Positions 1 to 5,431 of a stretch of DNA of 15,538 bases are shown in pieces. The stretch is from positions 3,235-18,772 of the forward strand of contig CASFLB010000017.1 in the NCBI GenBank assembly GCA_949295395.1, written 5' to 3'. The stretch comes from an uncultured Pseudomonadota bacterium (lineage in GTDB: Bacteria > Pseudomonadota > Alphaproteobacteria > RF32 > CAG-239). Position numbers and translations under genes: made by a program. The number at the start of each line of letters is the position of its first letter. Positions within the stretch are counted from its first letter, which is position 1. Below the pieces are notes generated by a model that did not search any database, had not been told where the DNA came from, and saw nothing but the letters and a program-made list of their open reading frames with translations.

Positions 1-34
1 TTTGCTAAAACTAATAAACAATGCTTCAAGCAAA

Positions 35-80
35 TTGTCCACAAAAAACTTTTGATTTTTTAATGTAAATAGAATAACAT
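35..80 (+). promoter_or_regulatory. Possible ndk promoter region
   Basis: This AT-rich stretch precedes ndk and holds two overlapping sigma70-like candidates. One is TTGTCC (35-40) with TTTAAT (59-64), an 18-base spacer. The other is TTGATT (52-57) with TAACAT (75-80), a 17-base spacer. Neither is strong, and they cannot be told apart by eye. The first 136 bases contain no coding sequence that I can support. Confidence 0.3.
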
Positions 81-136
81 CAAATAAATTTTTGGAGCAC
101 GATTATTTTAACCGCACAGGAAGGGTAGATAAAACC

Positions 137-553
137 ATGGAAAGAACACTTTCAATCATCAAACCGGACGCCACGGCACGCAACATTACCGGCCAAATCA
201 ACACTATGATAGAAGCCTCGGACTTACGAATTATCGCCCAAAAACGGATTCGCCTAACCCAAAGCCAAGCCGAAGAATTTTATCACGAACTAAAAGATAA
301 AGTCTTTTTTGGCAGCATGGTCCAACAAATGATATCAGGACCGGTTGTTGTCCAAGTGCTAGAAGGCGAAAATGCGATTGCGCACTACCGCGAGATTATG
401 GGAGCAACCAATCCGGCCGTTGCGGAAGAAGGCACGATTCGCAAAACCTTTGCCCTCTCAATTGAAAAGAATTCGGTTCACGGTTCAGATTCACCAGAAT
501 CCGCCAAAAGAGAAGTTGGATTTTTCTTCAGCGAAACAGAAATTGTCGGATAA
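137..553 (+). CDS. ndk: Nucleoside diphosphate kinase
   Basis: Transfers the gamma-phosphate of ATP to nucleoside diphosphates through a phosphohistidine intermediate, balancing NTP and dNTP pools in the cytosol. The 138-residue product has the usual family length. It opens with MERTLSIIKPDATARN, the classic N-terminus, contains FFGSMVQQMISGPVV (58-72), GATNPA and GTIR, and ends with the active-site stretch NSVHGSDSPESA, placing the catalytic histidine at residue 115. I chose the ATG at 137, preceded by AGGAAGGG (118-125). An in-frame TTG at 92 would add 15 residues that the family does not have. The gene leads a three-gene plus-strand run: only 12 bases separate its stop from the next start. 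The assignment is secure. Confidence 0.96.
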   Translation: MERTLSIIKPDATARNITGQINTMIEASDLRIIAQKRIRLTQSQAEEFYHELKDKVFFGSMVQQMISGPVVVQVLEGENAIAHYREIMGATNPAVAEEGTIRKTFALSIEKNSVHGSDSPESAKREVGFFFSETEIVG

Positions 554-557
554 GGAG
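553..557 (+). promoter_or_regulatory. Ribosome binding site for a TTG start
   Basis: AGGAG lies 8 bases upstream of the TTG at 566. No ATG or GTG lies close by in this frame, and the signal peptide begins directly at this TTG, so this site fixes the unusual start. Confidence 0.7.
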
Positions 558-565
558 CCATCACC

Positions 566-1618
566 TTGTACAAAATAGTATTAGCATTATTACTAACCAT
601 AGGCTTCAGCGGTATCGCAACAGCACAAAGTACAGAAAAATATGTTGCTGAAGTCAATATTGACATAACGGCCGAAGACGCCGCCTCCGCCCGAGAAAAA
701 GGCATGAAGGAAGCTTATCGCAAGGCCTTTTTAACCATCGCCGGAAAATCAACCGATAGCGAAGGTCTTGCCTTGTTAAGTGAACTTACCGATGACCAGC
801 TTGTCAATTTCGTTCAAGAGGCAACGGTTGTGTCAGAAAAAGCCTCGGATGTTCGCTACATAGCTCAGCTTAAAGTTCGAATTAATCACGACTTGCTAAA
901 GGCCTACATGGAAGAACAAGGTATAAACTACGTCATCCGCACAGCATCAAACATTATAGTCATACCGGTTTTCCGTGAATTTTCGAGCGATTCGCCCCTA
1001 TTGTGGGAAAGTCGTAATGAATGGCGCAAAGCTTGGGAACAAACCCCAAACACCGGTAGCGAAAATAACTATATTTCCATTCCGGCCGACAGCATGGTTT
1101 ATTCCGTTTTAGACGGCAACAAAGCCCTCCAACTCAACGGACAAGCTTTAGACCTTGTTGCCAGCCACTTAAATACCCGCAACATCTATGTTTTAGATGC
1201 GGTTTATAACGGCATTGAAGGCTTAAGAATAAACATCATGCCTTATAACGGCTCACCCGCTAAAACTATTGATGTCAGCGGCGAACGGAGTCCGGATTTA
1301 TTTAAAAAAGCGATTCCCGAAGTCGCGGCCTATATCGACAGCACCATTCAGGAGCAAAACATTGCCACAGACAACAGCCGACAAGAATTAATCGGAATAT
1401 ACAGCTACAACAAACTTTCCGATTGGATAAAAACGGAAAAACAGTTAAAAGACATTCCGCAAATAAGCAACGTCAAGATTGAAGCCATGGGCAAAGGCAA
1501 AGTTCAATTCCGACTGGAATATATGGGACAATTAAGTAATCTATCAACCGCCTTGAAAGCTTATCGCCTTAACCTGCAAGATATGAACGGCTACTACCAC
1601 CTCACCACGGGAGTATAA
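566..1618 (+). CDS. DUF2066 domain-containing secreted protein
   Basis: 350 residues of unknown biochemical function. Residues 1-20 form a signal peptide (a Lys at position 3, a leucine-rich core, ATA before a likely signal peptidase I cut after Ala20), so the protein should be periplasmic or outer-membrane associated. The N-terminal part, with VNIDITAEDAASAREKGMKE followed by a helix rich in Lys, Arg and Ala, matches the start of the DUF2066 family as I know it. The rest is mixed alpha/beta without recognisable catalytic motifs. Translation starts at TTG, supported by AGGAG 8 bases upstream. It sits between ndk and the PerM-like gene, with only 4 bases before the latter. Pairing with an AI-2E/PerM-type gene is typical of this family, so a shared envelope role is a reasonable inference. 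Confidence 0.8.
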   Translation: MYKIVLALLLTIGFSGIATAQSTEKYVAEVNIDITAEDAASAREKGMKEAYRKAFLTIAGKSTDSEGLALLSELTDDQLVNFVQEATVVSEKASDVRYIAQLKVRINHDLLKAYMEEQGINYVIRTASNIIVIPVFREFSSDSPLLWESRNEWRKAWEQTPNTGSENNYISIPADSMVYSVLDGNKALQLNGQALDLVASHLNTRNIYVLDAVYNGIEGLRINIMPYNGSPAKTIDVSGERSPDLFKKAIPEVAAYIDSTIQEQNIATDNSRQELIGIYSYNKLSDWIKTEKQLKDIPQISNVKIEAMGKGKVQFRLEYMGQLSNLSTALKAYRLNLQDMNGYYHLTTGV

Positions 1619-1622
1619 AAAC

Positions 1623-2699
1623 ATGATAACCGCCGACAAACCTTTAAGCAACAACCGCAATTGGATGTTTTGGCTCGCCCTATTCATCATCTTTTGCTAT
1701 GGATTATACGTATTACGCTCAGTTTTATTACCCTTTGTCGCGGGTATTATCATCGGCTACCTACTTGACCCATGGGTTTGCAAAATAAACAAATGGGGCA
1801 TAAACAGAACCTTAGCCACCTTTCTCGTTTTATTGGCACTCGTACTCATTATCGTGCCGTCTGTCATTTTGCTCTTAGGGGTGATAAACGACCAAATCAC
1901 GCGTTTTATCTCAGTTGTTCCGGAATATTTAGCCTCTTTAACCCAAAAACTTGAACCATGGATTAATGATTTACAAAAAAACATTCCCTCGCTTGATGCT
2001 GATAAAATCAAAAGCTACCTAAAGAGCAACATGGCCAACAACTTAAAACTCGTCGGCAAAGTATTGCAAAGCGTCATCACAAGCGGATTCGCTCTGATGA
2101 ACATTGTCTCTTTACTTCTCATCACGCCGGTTGTCGCCTTTTATATGTTGCGAGATTGGGATGGTTTCATCAAAAAAATTGATAGCTTATTGCCGCGCAA
2201 ATCAAAAAAATCGATTCGCCTTCAGGCTAAAGAAATTGACCGCACTTTAGCCGGCTTCATCCGTGGACAATTAAGCGTTTGCATTTTGCTTGGCGCTTTT
2301 TATTCTGCCGGACTTTACTTTGTTGGATTAGAACTCGGCGTTTTAATTGGCTTTATCGCCGGCGTCATCTCTTTCATCCCTTATGTCGGAAGCATCACCG
2401 GCTTTTTGGTCAGTTTAGGCGTTGCCTTTGCACAGTTTGACAGCTTTGGCCCGATTGCTCAAGTTGTTGGTGTGTTTATCGTCGGCCAATTTTTGGAAGG
2501 CAACTTCTTAACCCCGAAATTAGTTGGCGACAGCGTTGGCTTACACCCGGTATGGATAATGTTTGCCTTACTGGCTGGCGGCGTCTTGCTGGGCTTTTTG
2601 GGCTTGATGATTGCCGTTCCTCTGGCGGCCATTATCGGCGTTCTTATCCGCCACGCCATTGAGAATTACAAACACAGCAGTCTTTACTTAGAAGATTAA
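1623..2699 (+). CDS. AI-2E family transporter (PerM-like)
   Basis: A 358-residue polytopic inner-membrane protein of the AI-2E/PerM (UPF0118) family. About eight hydrophobic segments are visible: two near the N-terminus (roughly 15-48), one at 63-86, a soluble loop at about 95-150, one at 155-178, then the C-terminal group from about 215 on. The C-terminal half carries the family hallmarks, ISFIPYVGSITGFLVS, then LEGNFLTPKLVGDSVGLHP and the following GGVLLGFLGLMIAVPLAA. Members have been described as exporters of autoinducer-2 or as sodium/proton antiporters; the substrate here cannot be inferred. The ATG at 1623 follows GGGAG (1609-1613). It is the last gene of the ndk run and is closed by a hairpin directly after its stop. 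The hda gene that often follows this family in Alphaproteobacteria is absent. Confidence 0.9.
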   Translation: MITADKPLSNNRNWMFWLALFIIFCYGLYVLRSVLLPFVAGIIIGYLLDPWVCKINKWGINRTLATFLVLLALVLIIVPSVILLLGVINDQITRFISVVPEYLASLTQKLEPWINDLQKNIPSLDADKIKSYLKSNMANNLKLVGKVLQSVITSGFALMNIVSLLLITPVVAFYMLRDWDGFIKKIDSLLPRKSKKSIRLQAKEIDRTLAGFIRGQLSVCILLGAFYSAGLYFVGLELGVLIGFIAGVISFIPYVGSITGFLVSLGVAFAQFDSFGPIAQVVGVFIVGQFLEGNFLTPKLVGDSVGLHPVWIMFALLAGGVLLGFLGLMIAVPLAAIIGVLIRHAIENYKHSSLYLED

Positions 2700-2741
2700 A
2701 AAAATAACCTTAGAGCCGCCAAACTCTAAGGTTATTTTTTT
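2700..2741. terminator. Bidirectional intrinsic terminator
   Basis: A perfect 14-base inverted repeat (2702-2715 pairing with 2724-2737) encloses the 8-base loop CCGCCAAA. It is flanked by an A-run on the left (2698-2704) and a T-run on the right (2735-2741), so it gives a hairpin plus U-tract in either direction. It ends the ndk/DUF2066/perM transcript on the plus strand and the methyltransferase transcript on the minus strand. The stop codon of the minus-strand gene (2740-2742) lies inside the T-run. Confidence 0.92.
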
Positions 2742-3435
2742 AGCTTTCCTTATAACGCTCTTTACGCTCGCGCCGTGACAAGCTCCACAAATTTCCCCAA
2801 CCATTAATTGGCTGAACCTCATATTTTGACTTAAAATCAAAATTCCGAGAAAAAAACAAAGACGTTGTTTTGGTATAATTATTCATCGGGCAAAAACCAT
2901 AAAAATCAACTTGAAGCAAATTTGCCGCTTTCAACACCGCAACCGCATCTTTATATTCTTGACTGGTATTAATGCGGTCGCTGTCGTCTAAAATAATCAG
3001 CCCATCGTCGGCAAGAGCCTTAACCGCGGATTTCGCACAATCCGCACGCATTTTACCATCAACCACAATCACATCATAGCGGCAATCATCTTCAAAAATG
3101 GCATTAGCATAACCTTCGCCTTCGTCACGCCAGCGCACATCCAAATTTGTTTCATGAAAATCATGTTGCCACTTATCAAACCACTTCGGATTATCCTCAA
3201 TACTCACCACATTTTTAGCACGCGCCGCCCAAAATAAAGACGAATTACCACAACCAAATTCAAAAATTTTTTTATCACTATAATCAAATTGCGCCAAATA
3301 TTCTATCGCCGGATAAGTATACCACGGCAGCGGCTTTCCGTCACGGTCGACACAAACTTTTTCATCAATCGTGCGCTCAATAGCAAAATCTACCCGCCAC
3401 ATGTCAATAAATTTTTGAAACTTCTCGCTATACAT
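2740..3435 (-). CDS. Class I SAM-dependent methyltransferase
   Basis: 231 residues. The Rossmann-type SAM-binding motif is FEFGCGNSS at 58-66, the acidic residue after strand 2 is Glu80 in VVSIEDNP, and the later strands are YDVIVVDG (120-127) and DDGLIILDDSDR (143-154). Upstream is PWYTYPAIEYL (38-48), which I associate with methyltransferases often found in polysaccharide or glycan-modification loci. The substrate is unknown. I chose the ATG at 3435, which has a weak GTGGAA upstream; a TTG at 3450 would add five residues but has no visible ribosome binding site. The gene stands alone, convergent with the perM gene and divergent from the small membrane protein at 3542. The fold is certain; the acceptor is not. 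Confidence 0.82.
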   Translation of the reverse strand: MYSEKFQKFIDMWRVDFAIERTIDEKVCVDRDGKPLPWYTYPAIEYLAQFDYSDKKIFEFGCGNSSLFWAARAKNVVSIEDNPKWFDKWQHDFHETNLDVRWRDEGEGYANAIFEDDCRYDVIVVDGKMRADCAKSAVKALADDGLIILDDSDRINTSQEYKDAVAVLKAANLLQVDFYGFCPMNNYTKTTSLFFSRNFDFKSKYEVQPINGWGNLWSLSRRERKERYKES

Positions 3436-3541
3436 CACAAAATTCCACAATAAAAAAGTTTAACCTGCTTATTTTGCTTTATTTTTTTATAAATAAAGTC
3501 TATAAAGAAAGCAAGCATGAAAAATCAGCAAGGAACTTTAA

Positions 3542-3850
3542 ATGAAAAGAGCTGAACTTATCTTAAAAAATCCACGTACCGAAAAGTTTAGAACCGTATC
3601 AACCGGTTACTCTTGGAGTGTTTTGCTGTTTGGCTTCTTGGTTCCGCTGTATCACCGCAACATCAAACAAAGCCTTCTGTTTCTCGTGCTATGGCTTTGC
3701 ACCTTAGGAACCGTCTCCCCGATTTTAGGATTTTATTACAATCGTCTCTACGGACGGAGCCTAATAAAAAAAGGCTATAAATTATTTCACATTCAAGGGC
3801 AAATTTCGCAAAAACAATTGCAAAAAATACTTCCTAATAACCTCGGCTGA
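3542..3850 (+). CDS. Small membrane protein, HrgC-like
   Basis: 102 residues with two predicted membrane segments (about 24-38 and 43-64) joined by a short basic loop, PLYHRNIK. The arrangement resembles a family of small bacterial membrane proteins with the pattern GFSWTxxxFGxxxPLxRxDxK, a second helix, then YNxLYxKxLxxKGY, sometimes annotated HrgC. Here the matching parts are GYSWSVLLFGFLVPLYHRNIK-like at 22-42 and YYNRLYGRSLIKKGY at 65-79. No function is established for this family to my knowledge. The ATG at 3542 follows AGGA (3531-3534) at 7 bases. The last 17 bases overlap the 3' end of the convergent holA. It has no partner gene on its strand. The family link is from memory and moderate. 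Confidence 0.7.
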   Translation: MKRAELILKNPRTEKFRTVSTGYSWSVLLFGFLVPLYHRNIKQSLLFLVLWLCTLGTVSPILGFYYNRLYGRSLIKKGYKLFHIQGQISQKQLQKILPNNLG

Positions 3851-4880
3851 GTTTTGCGGCAGCATTAGCAGCGGCCGAAGAAATCTGCATTAACATATAA
3901 CTAGCCATCTCTTCAACCGGCATTGAAGCGTTACGAGTATCTTTTTCGCAGTTATAAAGAAGTTCTAAGACACTAAACACGCGGTCACGATTCCAAATAC
4001 TAAGCTGTTTCTTAAAGCTCGATTCGCGGAAAAAAATAATCCTCGGAACCAATTTTTTAACCGCCATGTCAATCGTATCACCGTTTTCCATAGATCCAAG
4101 ACAAATCAAAATCTTCTGAAAATGATAAAACAGGGAACGAACAACTTGTGCCGGATCCGTTCCTTCATTCAACAAACGTTGATAAGCTTGAAGTGTTTTT
4201 TCCTTCAATCCGCTTGCCGCAAAAAAACAAACATCATCGGCCGAAGAAGAGGCGGTATCGCTAACCACCGCCCGCACATCATCGGGTAAGACTGTTTTTT
4301 TATCGCCAAGATAAGTCACCAATTTTTCCAATTCACCGAGATTACTTTTTCGGTCATTAGAAAGACGCGCACACAAAAGCTGCAAAGATTCATTCCCGAT
4401 AGAGATTCCATTTTCGCTTAAATAAGCACGAACGGTTGAAAAAACATCTTCATCACGATCTTCATAACAGGCAATAACACCGGCAAACTCAGCATCTTCA
4501 GCAAACTTCACCAAAGAGGATTTTTTATTCAAAGAGGCCGAATAAACAATAACAAGAGTATCCGAATGCGGATTATCGAACAAAGACTTTAGAATTTTCG
4601 TCAGATTATTATCGGCATTTTTAACCACAACAACCCGACGTCCTCCCATCAAAGACTGAGCATTAAATTCACCGACAAGCAAACCGGCATCAGCGTTTAC
4701 ATCTTCACCGTTAAGGTACACCACCTGAAAAGGATCATAAATATCAGGACTTATAGCTTTTGTCAGATTGCGCACATACTCTGACATCAAACCTTCGTTT
4801 GAACCATAGACCAACCACAGCCGAACAGCAGAATCAGGCTGTTTTAAATAGCGATCGACCTGTGCTGTTTTATATATCAC
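3834..4880 (-). CDS. holA: DNA polymerase III subunit delta
   Basis: 348 residues, the usual length for HolA. Delta is the clamp-loader subunit that opens the beta sliding clamp so it can be placed on primed DNA. The N-terminus has the degenerate nucleotide-fold segment VRLWLVYGSNEG (19-30), followed by NAQSLMGGRRVVVVKNAD, which contains the clamp-contact region of the family. The C-terminal part (about 210-348) is helical with a conserved-looking collar domain around VVRSLFYHFQKIL. The start is GTG at 4880, overlapping the stop of lptE by 11 bases, which implies translational coupling; AGGGG lies 7 bases upstream. The next in-frame Met (residue 31) would remove conserved sequence. Last gene of the DUF3576-leuS-lptE-holA operon, an order I recall from Rhodospirillales-like genomes. 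Confidence 0.9.
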   Translation of the reverse strand: MIYKTAQVDRYLKQPDSAVRLWLVYGSNEGLMSEYVRNLTKAISPDIYDPFQVVYLNGEDVNADAGLLVGEFNAQSLMGGRRVVVVKNADNNLTKILKSLFDNPHSDTLVIVYSASLNKKSSLVKFAEDAEFAGVIACYEDRDEDVFSTVRAYLSENGISIGNESLQLLCARLSNDRKSNLGELEKLVTYLGDKKTVLPDDVRAVVSDTASSSADDVCFFAASGLKEKTLQAYQRLLNEGTDPAQVVRSLFYHFQKILICLGSMENGDTIDMAVKKLVPRIIFFRESSFKKQLSIWNRDRVFSVLELLYNCEKDTRNASMPVEEMASYMLMQISSAAANAAAKLSRGY

Positions 4881-5418
4881 TGGTTGACCCCTGTTTGGTT
4901 ATAACAGAATGAAAATAAGCACCGACGCGCAAAGCAATATCATTACCGATAATTTTAGCGGCATCTGTATCCGCTTTTTGCTCAGCCACGGTTGTTGAAT
5001 AAGGATTCTTCAAAATATCATAGCTTGTGTAAGCAATACTGTTACTGGTAAAAAGCTTATTTGTTCCTTCCATCATATAATAAGAAACCTTATAAACGAC
5101 CATTCGTCGAGTGGCCGTAATATCTTGTCGCAAAGCTTGGTCATAAGTTCTCTTACTGGTAAGCTTAACAAACAAGCGATATTTCGGATGTTTAGGTGTC
5201 CCTTTAGGGGTTAAAGAATCAAGAAGATTATTCCGCAACTGCTGCCCAAAACGATCAGCAATCGGCTCGACCTTAACCTGCTGCATTTCCTCGACGATTG
5301 AGGTATCAAACTTAGCATTATAATACCACTTGCTACCGGATTCGCGCTCCACATAAAGAGGTGAAAATCCACATCCGGCAAGAAACAACAAAATTAAAAT
5401 CAGAGCCGATTTTTGCAT
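4870..5418 (-). CDS. lptE: LPS-assembly lipoprotein LptE
   Basis: 182 residues. LptE plugs the LptD barrel in the outer membrane and helps insert lipopolysaccharide into the outer leaflet, so the organism has an LPS-bearing outer membrane. The first 16 residues are a lipoprotein signal (Lys3, hydrophobic core, lipobox LAGC with the lipidated Cys16), followed by GFSPLYV, the typical start of mature LptE. The remainder is a mixed alpha/beta domain with LNNLLDSLTPKG-like and VSYYMM segments. I chose the ATG at 5418 because GGAGA lies 6 bases upstream. The ATG at 5424 is too close to that site, and a start at 5472 would run into leuS and add a basic stretch. It begins 13 bases after the leuS stop and overlaps holA by 11 bases. 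Confidence 0.85.
   Translation of the reverse strand: MQKSALILILLFLAGCGFSPLYVERESGSKWYYNAKFDTSIVEEMQQVKVEPIADRFGQQLRNNLLDSLTPKGTPKHPKYRLFVKLTSKRTYDQALRQDITATRRMVVYKVSYYMMEGTNKLFTSNSIAYTSYDILKNPYSTTVAEQKADTDAAKIIGNDIALRVGAYFHSVITKQGSTSDI
4888..4892 (-). promoter_or_regulatory. Ribosome binding site for the holA GTG start
   Basis: AGGGG on the minus strand lies 7 bases before the GTG at 4880, within the 3' end of lptE. It supports the GTG start and coupled translation of the two genes. Confidence 0.5.
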
Positions 5419-5424
5419 AAACAT

Positions 5425-5429
5425 TCTCC
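5425..5429 (-). promoter_or_regulatory. Ribosome binding site choosing the lptE start
   Basis: GGAGA on the minus strand lies 6 bases before the ATG at 5418 and directly against the ATG at 5424, so it favours 5418. Confidence 0.6.
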
Positions 5430-5431
5430 GC

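Noticed and set aside
22..32. Short palindrome TGCTT-C-AAGCA upstream of ndk
   Set aside because: Five-base arms in AT-rich DNA are expected by chance, and it is not repeated elsewhere in the window.
35..43. DnaA-box-like TTGTCCACA
   Set aside because: It is a single copy with one mismatch to the box consensus, with no cluster of boxes or origin-type AT-rich unwinding element around it.
92..136. Upstream TTG extension of ndk
   Set aside because: The ATG at 137 begins exactly at the conserved NDK N-terminus and has a purine-rich site before it; the extra 15 residues match nothing in the family.
3436..3450. TTG start for the methyltransferase
   Set aside because: It would add only five residues and lacks a ribosome binding site; the ATG at 3435 is preferred, though not proven.
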